Position numbers and translations under genes: made by a program. The notes beneath the pieces were generated by a model, which did not search any database, was not told the origin of the DNA, and saw nothing but the letters and a program-made list of their open reading frames with translations. From Desulfovibrio sp. (lineage in GTDB: Bacteria > Desulfobacterota > Desulfovibrionia > Desulfovibrionales > Desulfovibrionaceae), in assembly GCA_022839785.1 (NCBI GenBank), contig JALHJW010000017.1, positions 1 to 30,468 of the forward strand: DNA of 30,468 nt, written 5' to 3'. Positions 22,934 to 28,997 of the stretch are shown here, piece by piece (the first letter of the stretch is position 1; each line of letters starts with the position of its first letter).

Positions 22934-23533
22934 ATGCGCACCCGCCGCCCGCCCGCCGTCCTGGAGCTTCTCGTCCTTGTCGCCCTGGTCCTGCTCCGGC
23001 CGTCCCCGGCCCCGGCCGCCGACGCCGGGCGCTCCTGGGACTTCGGCGCGGGCGCGGGGCCGGAGTGGTCGTCCCGGCCGACGCTCGCCATCGGCGGCGT
23101 CGCCGCGCTCGGCCCCTTCAACCGGCGCAACGCCCAGACGCCGGACGGCACGACCCTGAGCCTGACGGACATCGCGCCGGGAAACTACACCCTGTCCTTC
23201 GACCTCTATCTCATCGGGAGCTGGGACAGCGCGGGCAGCGACAAGGCGGACGTCTTCGAGGTCGGCGACGGGACCGGCCGCGTGCTGCTGCGCATGACCG
23301 AGTTCCCCTGCCGCATCGAGGGCGCGGACGAGGGCAGGCCCGTGGGCCACGCGGGTCTGGTGCGCACGCCGCTCTCGGAGCGGGAGCTGGGCTACTGGAT
23401 CGTGCCGGTGCGCATCGCCCTGGGGCCGGAGTCCTTCGCGGGCGGCAGGCTCTCCCTGACCTTTCGCGGCGCGCCCACGGCCCGGCGCGTGGAGTCCTGG
23501 GCCATCGCCGCCGTCGGCCTGCGGCCGCGCTGA
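22934..23533 (+). CDS. Secreted beta-sandwich-like protein of unknown function
   Basis: This 199-residue protein has a clear export signal: basic start MRTRRPP, a Leu/Val core, and a likely cleavage after PAPAA at about 29. The mature part is predicted to be mostly beta strands: PNYTL-like strand GNYTLSFDLYLIGSWDSAGSDKADVFEVGDG, VLLRMTEFPC, WIVPVRIALGP and GRLSLTFRGAP. The FDLYLIGSWDS...DVFEV pattern resembles extracellular jelly-roll domains with calcium or sugar binding, but I cannot name the family. It has its own promoter and AAGGAG site and is convergent with the psp operon 9 bases away, with no obvious link to it. Confidence 0.75.
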   Translation: MRTRRPPAVLELLVLVALVLLRPSPAPAADAGRSWDFGAGAGPEWSSRPTLAIGGVAALGPFNRRNAQTPDGTTLSLTDIAPGNYTLSFDLYLIGSWDSAGSDKADVFEVGDGTGRVLLRMTEFPCRIEGADEGRPVGHAGLVRTPLSERELGYWIVPVRIALGPESFAGGRLSLTFRGAPTARRVESWAIAAVGLRPR

Positions 23534-23542
23534 GCGCGGGCC

Positions 23543-23914
23543 TCAGCCGTTCATGCGCCGGTCCCAGTCGTAGTCGCGGCTGGTGACGGCGTCCTCGACG
23601 CGCCGGATGCGGCGGTCCAGGGCGTCCAGCTTGTCGCGCAGGCGGCGCATGGCGCTCTGCGGCGAGCTGGCGTAGGCGTGGTAGAAGTCGCGGTCCGCGG
23701 CCGAGTCCGGTTCGAGCAGCGGCTCGGGCCGGAGCAGCAGCGCGGCCAGCAGGTAGAGCCCCACGCCGGGCCAGATGCCGGTGAAGACGGTGAGCAGCAC
23801 GTAGCACACGCGCACCGGCGCAAGGGGCAGACCGGCCCACTGCGCCAACCCCTTGAGCACGCCGAGCAGGCGGCCGGAACGGGACCGGTACGGGCCGGGA
23901 CGGTCATCGGTCAT
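23543..23914 (-). CDS. pspC: Phage shock protein C (PspC)
   Basis: This 123-residue inner-membrane protein is a PspC-domain component of the envelope-stress response. The PspC core is about 9-65: RSRSGRLLGVLKGLAQWAGLPLAPVRVCYVLLTVFTGIWPGVGLYLLAALLL, a hydrophobic hairpin. A cytoplasmic coiled region follows (QSAMRRLRDKLDALDRRIRRVEDAVTS). In E. coli PspB and PspC sense inner-membrane damage and bind PspA to release PspF. It overlaps the end of pspB by 11 bases, so the two are translationally coupled. Confidence 0.92.
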   Translation of the reverse strand: MTDDRPGPYRSRSGRLLGVLKGLAQWAGLPLAPVRVCYVLLTVFTGIWPGVGLYLLAALLLRPEPLLEPDSAADRDFYHAYASSPQSAMRRLRDKLDALDRRIRRVEDAVTSRDYDWDRRMNG

Positions 23915-24134
23915 GGCGGCGCTCCCTTTCCATGAGCAGGGTTTCCAGGGCCTCGACGCGGCGCTCCATGCGCTCCAGGGTCTGGTGCATCTCCTGGGCC
24001 AGACGGGTCTCCTCGTCCTGGGAGACGCGGCCCTTGCGGCCCCTGCGCAGCCAGATGAGCCCGAAGATGAAGCCGAAGACGATCAGCAGCCGCAGCGTCT
24101 GGAAGAGTTCGGGGATGAAGTATTCGCCGTGCAT
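23904..24134 (-). CDS. pspB: Phage shock protein B (PspB)
   Basis: This 76-residue membrane protein has an N-terminal transmembrane helix (FQTLRLLIVFGFIFGLIWL, about 11-29), a basic patch and a leucine-rich coiled coil (ETRLAQEMHQTLERMERRVEALETLLMERERRH), the PspB layout and length. The start at 24134 has GGGAG upstream; the open frame continues further but lacks a ribosome site. It is 71 bases downstream of pspA and overlaps pspC. It is expected to partner PspC in relaying membrane stress to PspA. Confidence 0.9.
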   Translation of the reverse strand: MHGEYFIPELFQTLRLLIVFGFIFGLIWLRRGRKGRVSQDEETRLAQEMHQTLERMERRVEALETLLMERERRHDR

Positions 24135-24205
24135 CGTGTCTCCCTTTGGCCGCCGCCGGGCGGACGCGGTCCACTGTACCCCAGGCCGCGGCCCGGGGCA
24201 AAGGG

Positions 24206-24871
24206 TCACTCGCCCTTGAGGCGGGCAAGCTCGGCCTCGATCTCCTCGTCGCGCTCCAGCGCCCGGAAGCGTTCCTCAAGGCCTGGGGCGCGGCGGTCCC
24301 CGTCCGGGCCGCTTCCCTCCAGTTCGGCCAGGGCCTCCTTGCGCTCGATGCGTTGCTCCAGGCTCTCGAAGCGGCGCATGGCGTCGGCCGAGTCCGCGGC
24401 GCGCAACTGGCGGCGGCAACGGGTGCGGTCCTCGGCGCGGCGGTCGCGCTGCACGAGCAGGCGCTGCTTCTCGCGCGCCCCGGCCAGCTTGTCCTCCAGC
24501 CGGGCGATGTCCTCGCGCGCCTGCTCCACCAGCTCCCCGGCCTGGGAAAGCTCGCGCCGCAGCGTCCCGCCGCGATCGAGCAGGCGGCGCTTCTCGGCCA
24601 GGGCTTCGCGGGCCATGTCGTCGCGGCCCTTGGCCACGGCCAGACGGGCGCGCTCCTCCCAGGCCGCGGCGCGGGCCGCCAGCCCGTCCACGTCGCGGGC
24701 CACGGCGGCGCGGACGGCCATGGCCTGGGCGCAGTTGGCCTTCAACTCCACGAGGGTCTCCTCCATCTCGCGGATCATGAGCCGGATCAGCTTGTCCGGG
24801 TCCTCGGCGCGGTCGAGCATGGCGCTGAGGTTGGCGCTGACGATGTCCTTGAAGCGGGAAAAAATGCCCAT
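24206..24871 (-). CDS. pspA: Phage shock protein A (PspA)
   Basis: This 221-residue coiled-coil protein belongs to the PspA/IM30 family, which supports damaged inner membranes and inhibits PspF. The start MGIFSRFKDIVSANLSAMLDRAEDPDKLIRLMIREMEETLVE is classical, including the amphipathic first helix. Long helices follow (AREALAEKRRLLDRGGTLRRELSQAGELVEQAREDIARLEDKLAGAREKQRLLVQR), and the C-terminus is acidic (ERDEEIEAELARLKGE). Length matches the usual 222. GGAGGAC precedes ATG 24871. A sigma-54 promoter lies just upstream and pspF is divergent, the arrangement known from enterobacteria. Basic and acidic residues replace some conserved positions in the middle, as is common across this family. 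Confidence 0.95.
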   Translation of the reverse strand: MGIFSRFKDIVSANLSAMLDRAEDPDKLIRLMIREMEETLVELKANCAQAMAVRAAVARDVDGLAARAAAWEERARLAVAKGRDDMAREALAEKRRLLDRGGTLRRELSQAGELVEQAREDIARLEDKLAGAREKQRLLVQRDRRAEDRTRCRRQLRAADSADAMRRFESLEQRIERKEALAELEGSGPDGDRRAPGLEERFRALERDEEIEAELARLKGE

Positions 24872-24902
24872 GGCGTCCTCCGTGTCTTCCGCCCCTGGGA
24901 GA

Positions 24903-24917
24903 GCAGGGACCGTGCCA
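24903..24917 (-). promoter_or_regulatory. Sigma-54 promoter of pspABC
   Basis: On the minus strand TGGCAC-N5-CTGC has a perfect -24 box and GG-N10-GC spacing. Transcription should begin near 24891, about 20 bases before the pspA ATG. This is the expected PspF-dependent promoter. Confidence 0.88.
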
Positions 24918-25000
24918 TGCGGGGAATTCGCACAATATGCCGGAATCAATAGGGTTCTTTAAAGGCGGCGGATGTTGCCTCGTGGTGTTATTTGCTGTTA

Positions 25001-25019
25001 TATGGCTTTTAAAGCCATA
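25001..25019. promoter_or_regulatory. Palindrome upstream of pspA and pspF, candidate PspF enhancer
   Basis: TATGGCTTT-T-AAAGCCATA is a perfect 9-bp inverted repeat. Its near edge is 84 bases upstream of the pspA -24 box, close to where PspF enhancer sites lie in E. coli, and its other edge is 17 bases before the pspF ATG. It could therefore both activate pspA and autorepress pspF. A further TTTTTTAAGCC half-like site lies at 25026-25036. Confidence 0.65.
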
Positions 25020-25036
25020 AAGAGGTTTTTTAAGCC

Positions 25037-26065
25037 ATGCAAAGTGCGCATCCGGCGGCGGCCATGGAGTTTCTGGGCGAGAGCGAGGCCTTCCTCGGCT
25101 TTCTGGAGGCCCTGGCCCGGGCCGCGGCCGTGGACCGGCCGGTGCTGCTGACGGGCGAGCGCGGCACGGGCAAGGAGCTGGCCGCGGCCAGGCTGCACTT
25201 CCTCTCCCCGCGCTGGGGCGGACCGCTGCAGACGCTCAACTGCGCGGCGCTGGCGCCCACGCTCGTGGAGGACGAACTCTTCGGCCACGAGGCCGGGGCC
25301 TTCACCGGCGCGGGCGCGCGCCGGGCCGGGCGGTTCGAGGCCGCGGACGGCGGCGCGCTCTTTCTGGACGAGATCGGCGCGCTGGCCCCGGCGGCCCAGG
25401 AAAAGCTGCTGCGCGTGGCGGAATACGGCGTGTTCGAGCGGCTGGGCGGCACGGTCCCGGTGCGCGTGGACGTGCGCCTCATCGGCGCGACCAACGCGGA
25501 CCTGCCCCGGCTGGCGGCGGAGGGGCGCTTCAAGTCCGATCTGCTGGACCGTCTGGCCTTCCTCGTGCTCACCCTGCCGCCGCTGCGCGCGCGGGGGGAG
25601 GACGCGCTGCTCCTGGCGCGCCACTTCGCGCGGCGCTTCGCCCTGGAGCTGGGCCGCGACGAGCCGCGTCTCGCGCCGTCGGTCGAGGCGCGGCTCCTGG
25701 CCCACGACTGGCCCGGCAACGTGCGCGAACTCAAGGCCTGCGTGGAGCGGTCGGTCTTCGCGGCGGAGGGCGACCAAGTGGAGGAGGCGATCCTCGACCC
25801 TTTCGCCTCGCCCTGGCGGACGGCCGGGGCGGCGCGGCCCGGCGAAACCCGGCGGCCGCCGGAGGGGGAGGCGGAGAGGGAGGAGCGGCCCGATCTGGCG
25901 CAGCCGCTGCCCGCGCAGGTGGACGCGCTGCGCGTGCGTCTGGCGCGCGAGGCCCTGCGCCTCTCGCGCCACAACCAGCGCGCCGCGGCCGGGCTGCTGG
26001 GGCTTTCCTACGACCAGTTCCGGGCGCTGCTGCGGCGGTACGGGGAGCGGATCACCGGGGCCTGA
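25037..26065 (+). CDS. pspF: Psp operon transcriptional activator PspF
   Basis: This 342-residue AAA+ enhancer-binding protein activates sigma-54 RNA polymerase at psp promoters. It lacks an N-terminal sensory domain, as PspF does. Walker A GERGTGKE is at about 40-47, the sigma-54-contacting GAFTGA at 87-92, Walker B GGALFLDEIG at 105-114, and VRLIGATNADLP with the arginine-finger region SDLLDRLAF after that. The C-terminal Fis-type helix-turn-helix reads NQRAAAGLLGLSYDQFRALLRRYG, nearly the E. coli pattern. It is slightly longer than the usual 325 because of a Pro/Gly/Glu-rich linker (about 258-295). The ribosome site AGAGG is rather far (11 bases) from the ATG, suggesting low expression. 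It is divergent from pspA. Confidence 0.95.
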   Translation: MQSAHPAAAMEFLGESEAFLGFLEALARAAAVDRPVLLTGERGTGKELAAARLHFLSPRWGGPLQTLNCAALAPTLVEDELFGHEAGAFTGAGARRAGRFEAADGGALFLDEIGALAPAAQEKLLRVAEYGVFERLGGTVPVRVDVRLIGATNADLPRLAAEGRFKSDLLDRLAFLVLTLPPLRARGEDALLLARHFARRFALELGRDEPRLAPSVEARLLAHDWPGNVRELKACVERSVFAAEGDQVEEAILDPFASPWRTAGAARPGETRRPPEGEAEREERPDLAQPLPAQVDALRVRLAREALRLSRHNQRAAAGLLGLSYDQFRALLRRYGERITGA

Positions 26066-26088
26066 GGCGGGCGAACCCGGATTCGGGC

Positions 26089-26289
26089 TCAGGCCACGCG
26101 GATGACCACGTGGCCCGCGGCGTGCTCGGGCACGTAGCCCTGGGTGGCCGGGGTGGTGATCACGTGGCCCGCCGGGCTCGGCTCCACGTGGCCGGGGGGG
26201 GACGCCGTGGTCATGCCCGGAGGGCCCGCCGTGGTCATGCCGGGCGGGACCGCGCTGGTGGCGCCCGTGCCGGTGGTCAGGATGGACAT
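26089..26289 (-). CDS. Small octapeptide-repeat protein, function unknown
   Basis: This 66-residue protein contains four tandem 8-residue units at about 15-46: PPGMTTAG, PPGMTTAS, PPGHVEPS and PAGHVITT, followed by a related AAGHVVIRVA end. The first two units are also repeated at DNA level with a 24-base period. It has no signal peptide, transmembrane segment or cysteine and is probably disordered. The gene is more than a chance frame: it has a strong ribosome site (GGAGAGGAGAAC) and a good sigma-70 promoter upstream. The four His residues raise the idea of metal binding, which is speculation. It lies convergent with pspF. I do not recognise a family. Confidence 0.65.
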   Translation of the reverse strand: MSILTTGTGATSAVPPGMTTAGPPGMTTASPPGHVEPSPAGHVITTPATQGYVPEHAAGHVVIRVA

Positions 26290-26314
26290 GGCCGTTCTCC
26301 TCTCCCCCGTGCGC

Positions 26315-26342
26315 AGTGTAGCGGTTCCGTCCGCCGGGTCAA
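26315..26342 (-). promoter_or_regulatory. Sigma-70 promoter of the octapeptide-repeat gene
   Basis: On the minus strand TTGACC and TACACT are separated by 16 bases, with the start near 26308 and about 19 untranslated bases containing the ribosome site of the 66-residue protein. Confidence 0.65.
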
Positions 26343-26353
26343 GCCGGGGGCGC

Positions 26354-26399
26354 GCCGTCCGTCCCGCGCACGCGGCCGGCCGCGCGCGGGACGGACGGC
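26354..26399 (-). terminator. 16-bp hairpin after the 123-residue unknown gene
   Basis: GCCGTCCGTCCCGCGC (26354-26369) pairs perfectly with 26384-26399 around a 14-base GC-rich loop, which is itself partly self-complementary. It lies 11 bases after the stop at 26411 and 12 bases before the -35 of the next gene, so termination is likely although no U-run follows. Confidence 0.75.
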
Positions 26400-26410
26400 A
26401 TGGCGGCGCG

Positions 26411-26782
26411 CTAGGCCTGGCCGCGGTACATCTTGGCCTCGGTCTTGGCCGGGTTCTTTTCCAGGTGGCGGTGGCGCTTCACGGCGTTCTCGGCGAAGTC
26501 CCGGAGGATGCGGGGGAGGTCGGAGCCGTCCCAGGCCTCGCGGAAGTCCTGGTCCTGCGCCAGGGAATCCGCGATGGCGTAGCCCTCGGCCGCGTCCGGG
26601 GCGAGCGCCACGTCGTCGTAGCGCACCGCCCCCATGCGGCCCATGACCGATTCAAGCAGCTCCTGCACCGTGTAGACGAAGAACTTCTTCACGTCCTCCA
26701 CGGATTCGGCCTGGTCCAGACGCTCCCGGAACAGGGGCCTGAGCTGGTTCTCGAACTTGGTGTACGACACCTGCTTGGACAT
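26411..26782 (-). CDS. Conserved-looking small cytoplasmic protein, function unknown
   Basis: This 123-residue soluble protein is mostly helical: YTKFENQLRPLFRERLDQAESVEDVKKFFVYTVQELLESVMGRMG at the start and LPRILRDFAENAVKRHRHLEKNPAKTEAKMYRG at the end, with an acidic middle (LAPDAAEGYAIADSLAQDQDF). I do not recognise the family. It begins at ATG 26782 with a strong GAGGAGG site, has a likely promoter at 26834-26861 and its own hairpin terminator, so it is probably transcribed alone. It has no signal peptide, cysteine pair or obvious catalytic motif. The regular helical heptads in the first part suggest a partner protein or dimer. Confidence 0.8.
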   Translation of the reverse strand: MSKQVSYTKFENQLRPLFRERLDQAESVEDVKKFFVYTVQELLESVMGRMGAVRYDDVALAPDAAEGYAIADSLAQDQDFREAWDGSDLPRILRDFAENAVKRHRHLEKNPAKTEAKMYRGQA

Positions 26783-26833
26783 GCGGACCTCCTCGTGTGC
26801 TGAAGACCAAGGGAGAGTTCCGGCCGTATGCCC

Positions 26834-26861
26834 AGGATACAGGTTTTGAAGGCGGGGGCAA
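26834..26861 (-). promoter_or_regulatory. Candidate sigma-70 promoter of the 123-residue unknown gene
   Basis: On the minus strand TTGCCC and TATCCT are 16 bases apart, placing the start about 45 bases before the ATG at 26782. A GC-rich stem of 7 bp just upstream (about 26864-26887) may end the preceding protease transcript. Confidence 0.5.
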
Positions 26862-26907
26862 GGGGGCGCGCGAAAGGGCCGCGCCCGGACGCGAAGAGGC
26901 TGCGGCG

Positions 26908-28032
26908 TCAGTCCTGGCTGCCCCCGGGCGCGGACTGCCCGGCCTCGGAGCCGCCCTCCTGGGCCGCGGCGACGCGTTCGTACTCGGGCACGAGCTCCTG
27001 CCCGGCCGCGCGTTTGGCCTCGATCTCCTGGACCGTGGCCCGGAGCGCCTGGAAGCGCTCGGCGTTGCTCGGGTGGCTGGAGCCGTAGTTGATCTGCCCC
27101 GGAGCGCGCAGGGACATCTTGCGCCAGAGATAGGGCGGGTCCTTGATGCCGTACCCGGCCCGCGCGCTGTAGTAGAGCCCGACGTAGTCGGCCTCGAACT
27201 CGAAGGACTGCGAGTAGGCCTGCGCGCCGATCTGCTGCAGGGAGCCCGTCACGTTGACGCCGGTGAGGCCGTAGAGGAGCAGCCCGAAGAAGGTCCCCAC
27301 GGCCATGTTCGCGCCCTTGGCCTGGATATGCCCCTGGGTGTTGTGGGCGAGTTCGTGGGCGATGACCATGGCCAGCTCCTCGTCGGTTTCGACGCCGCGC
27401 AGCAGGCCCGCATGGACGATGATGCTCTTGCCGTTGGCGTAGGCGTTGAACGCGTCGTCGGAGTCGAACAGGAGGGGGTAGCCGCAGGTCTGCTCCGGGA
27501 TCACGTTGGCGGTGACCGGGAGGGCGTTTCGCTGCATCTGGAAATGCACCGGGGCGAGGGGATTGTTCGTGTCGAAGTCGTCGGCGAGGATGTCGTGGAA
27601 GGACTTGACGCCCGTGCCCGTGGCCGCGTTGTTCACGCTGAAGATCCTGTCGCCCGTCTTGATTCCGGCCTTGTCCGCCGGTCCCCCCGGCACAACGCTG
27701 ATGACCGTGGGCCGCTCGTCCAGCCCCAGGACCTGCCGGTAGGCCTCGCGCCAGTCGCGGTTGACGCCGCTCAGGGTCTCCACCTGCATCCCGAAGTAGC
27801 GCATCTTGCGTTCGCACAGCGGCTCGTTGGCCTTGAGGATGGGATAGCCGACCGTCTGGATGCGGTCGATCATCCGCATCTGCTCCTCCACGACCATGCG
27901 CTGCTGGATGCGGACCTCCTCCTCCACGTCGCCGCTGTCGAGGGTGGGCCTGCGCGTGCGCGGCGCGGCGCACGAGGCGAGCAGGGAGGCGAGCATGGCC
28001 GCGAGGAGCAGGAGCGCGACAAGGCGTTTCAT
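26908..28032 (-). CDS. M48-family metalloprotease lipoprotein with PDZ domain
   Basis: This 374-residue protein starts with a lipoprotein signal (MKRLVALLLL, lipobox LAS-Cys21), so it should be anchored on the periplasmic side of the envelope. A PDZ-like domain occupies about 95-160 (VISVVPGGPADKAGIKTGDRIFSVNN). The zinc-protease motif HELAHN is at 226-231 and the downstream metal-ligand region FEFEADYVG at 277-285. SSHPSNAERFQAL near 315 is typical of M48 proteins. Placing PDZ before the catalytic core in one chain is less common than plain BepA/LoiP proteins. The C-terminus is Gly/Ser/Gln-rich. GGGGGAAAC precedes the ATG. A role in outer-membrane protein quality control is likely by family. 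Confidence 0.9.
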   Translation of the reverse strand: MKRLVALLLLAAMLASLLASCAAPRTRRPTLDSGDVEEEVRIQQRMVVEEQMRMIDRIQTVGYPILKANEPLCERKMRYFGMQVETLSGVNRDWREAYRQVLGLDERPTVISVVPGGPADKAGIKTGDRIFSVNNAATGTGVKSFHDILADDFDTNNPLAPVHFQMQRNALPVTANVIPEQTCGYPLLFDSDDAFNAYANGKSIIVHAGLLRGVETDEELAMVIAHELAHNTQGHIQAKGANMAVGTFFGLLLYGLTGVNVTGSLQQIGAQAYSQSFEFEADYVGLYYSARAGYGIKDPPYLWRKMSLRAPGQINYGSSHPSNAERFQALRATVQEIEAKRAAGQELVPEYERVAAAQEGGSEAGQSAPGGSQD

Positions 28033-28062
28033 CGTTTCCCCCGGGATGGACCGCGATGCGCA

Positions 28063-28091
28063 GGTGTAGCATGCGCCCGCGGATGATTCAA
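28063..28091 (-). promoter_or_regulatory. Sigma-70 promoter of the M48 lipoprotein gene
   Basis: On the minus strand TTGAAT and TACACC are separated by exactly 17 bases; transcription would start near 28056, about 24 bases before the ATG. Confidence 0.65.
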
Positions 28092-28216
28092 CAAATCTAT
28101 ACGCATGGAGCCCAGCGCTCCGCCCGGGCGGCCGCGCGCCGACACGCGCCCGGCACGCGGCCGCCTCCGGTCCGGCACGGAGAGGGCGTAAGCCTGAGGA
28201 GGATTCCCGTGTCGGC

Positions 28217-28245
28217 TTGACAGTTCCCTGTGTACGGAATAGCGG
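28217..28245 (+). promoter_or_regulatory. Promoter of the RHH/amphi-Trp operon
   Basis: TTGACA (28217-28222) is followed after 17 bases by TAGCGG (28240-28245). The -10 is poor, so activity may depend on a regulator or be low. The promoter at 28866 has the same design (TTGACA-N17-TAGCTG). A GTGTACGG arm lies inside the spacer, where a bound protein would block polymerase. Confidence 0.55.
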
Positions 28246-28272
28246 TCGTTCATAGACACAAAAACCGTACAC
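28230..28272. promoter_or_regulatory. GTGTACGG inverted repeat, candidate operator
   Basis: GTGTACGG (28230-28237) and CCGTACAC (28265-28272) are perfect inverted arms 27 bases apart, one in the promoter spacer and the other downstream of the expected start. The GTACGG core recurs at 28901 and 28912 before the third gene of the locus. This suggests binding by the ribbon-helix-helix protein encoded next. Confidence 0.55.
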
Positions 28273-28286
28273 GACGGAGCAACGCC

Positions 28287-28550
28287 ATGGGCATTTTCAA
28301 GGAAGACCCGCCGAGCAAGCGGGTGATCTTCAACGTCCGCCTCGACCTCGCCGAGCGGCTGGAGCAGGCCAAGCAGGACTCGCGGCGCATCGGCCGCAGG
28401 CTGGATGCCGACGGCGCGGTGGACGTCGCCCTGGAGAAGTTCCTCAAGAAGGCCGAGCGCAAGCTGCGCGAGCTGGAGGAGGAGCTGGGCGAGGGCGTGG
28501 CCGAGGGCCGTTTCGCCCTGCCGCCGGACGAGGAAGCCGATGCGGGCTGA
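28287..28550 (+). CDS. Ribbon-helix-helix-like DNA-binding protein
   Basis: This 87-residue protein has the pattern of a ribbon-helix-helix regulator: a short strand KRVIFNVRLD (about 11-20), helix A LAERLEQAKQDSRRIG, then helix B ADGAVDVALEKFLKKAERKLRELEEEL, with an acidic tail. The alternating residues in the strand would contact the major groove. GGAG precedes the chosen ATG at 28287; an upstream in-frame ATG at 28230 overlaps the promoter and is unlikely. It is followed 27 bases later by the small amphi-Trp gene. Inverted and direct GTACGG repeats at both promoters of the locus suggest autoregulation and control of the third gene. The fold assignment comes from pattern only. Confidence 0.7.
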   Translation: MGIFKEDPPSKRVIFNVRLDLAERLEQAKQDSRRIGRRLDADGAVDVALEKFLKKAERKLRELEEELGEGVAEGRFALPPDEEADAG

Positions 28551-28577
28551 CACGCAAACCATCTGAAGGAGAACGAC

Positions 28578-28826
28578 ATGTCCATGAAGACCAAGCTGTT
28601 CGACATCGAGGAGACCCGCCTGTCCTACGACGCGGCCGTGCTGCTGCGCCAGGTCGCCGAGGCCCTGATCCAGGGCCGGGGCGAGGTGGCCGGGGAGGAG
28701 ATCGCCCTGGCCGCGCCCGCGGAGGTCAAGGTGTCCGCCTCGGGCAAGTGCAAGGAGAAGGACGGCGGGACCAAGTGCAAGGTCGAGGTCGAGATATCCT
28801 GGTTCAGCCCGGCCGCCAAGGCGTAG
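28578..28826 (+). CDS. Small amphi-Trp domain-like protein
   Basis: This 82-residue protein looks like the amphi-Trp domain family, small alpha/beta proteins of unknown function ending in a strand with a Trp. A helix (YDAAVLLRQVAEALIQG, about 17-33) is followed by alternating hydrophobic strands EEIALAAPAEVKVSASGKCKEK and KCKVEVEISWF, with the signature Trp at about 76. Two Cys lie in the CKEKDGGTKC loop, which could pair or bind metal. AAGGAG precedes the ATG. It is co-transcribed with the RHH gene. The same helix-strand-strand module occurs twice in the next protein. The family name is from memory. Confidence 0.72.
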   Translation: MSMKTKLFDIEETRLSYDAAVLLRQVAEALIQGRGEVAGEEIALAAPAEVKVSASGKCKEKDGGTKCKVEVEISWFSPAAKA

Positions 28827-28865
28827 CCGGACGACCCGCGCGGTCGGCGGCCCGGCCGCGCGGGG

Positions 28866-28894
28866 TTGACAGGCAGGGACGCTGTCTGTAGCTG
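28866..28894 (+). promoter_or_regulatory. Promoter of the two-domain amphi-Trp gene
   Basis: TTGACA (28866-28871) and TAGCTG (28889-28894) are 17 bases apart, the same design as at 28217. Transcription would start near 28901, inside the GTACGG repeats. Confidence 0.55.
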
Positions 28895-28899
28895 AAATC

Positions 28900-28956
28900 G
28901 GTACGGATGGCGTACGGATTCTGTACGCTTCGAAATGCGTCCGGAGGCGTCCGGAT
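28900..28956 (+). repeat. Iteron-like direct repeats before the two-domain amphi-Trp gene
   Basis: GTACGGAT occurs at 28901 and 28912 (11 bases apart, one helical turn), GTACGC at 28923, then a tandem 10-base unit GCGTCCGGA(G/T) at 28937 and 28947. The last two share CG-T-CGGA with the first. The periodic spacing downstream of the promoter is typical of cooperative repressor binding. Confidence 0.6.
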
Positions 28957-28997
28957 GCGGGCCAGGCGGCGCGGGGACGCGCGAAGGAGGCGACGCC

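Noticed and set aside
21505..23586. 693-codon plus-strand frame across rnd and the secreted-protein gene
   Set aside because: It runs antisense to the RNase D motifs and then out of frame through the secreted gene.
26411..28072. A 553-codon minus-strand frame containing the 123-residue unknown as its end
   Set aside because: The upstream part is an out-of-frame reading of the M48 protease; the short gene has its own GAGGAGG site and promoter.
28230..28286. Upstream start adding 19 residues to the RHH-like protein
   Set aside because: It would begin inside the promoter and has no ribosome site, while ATG 28287 has GGAG.
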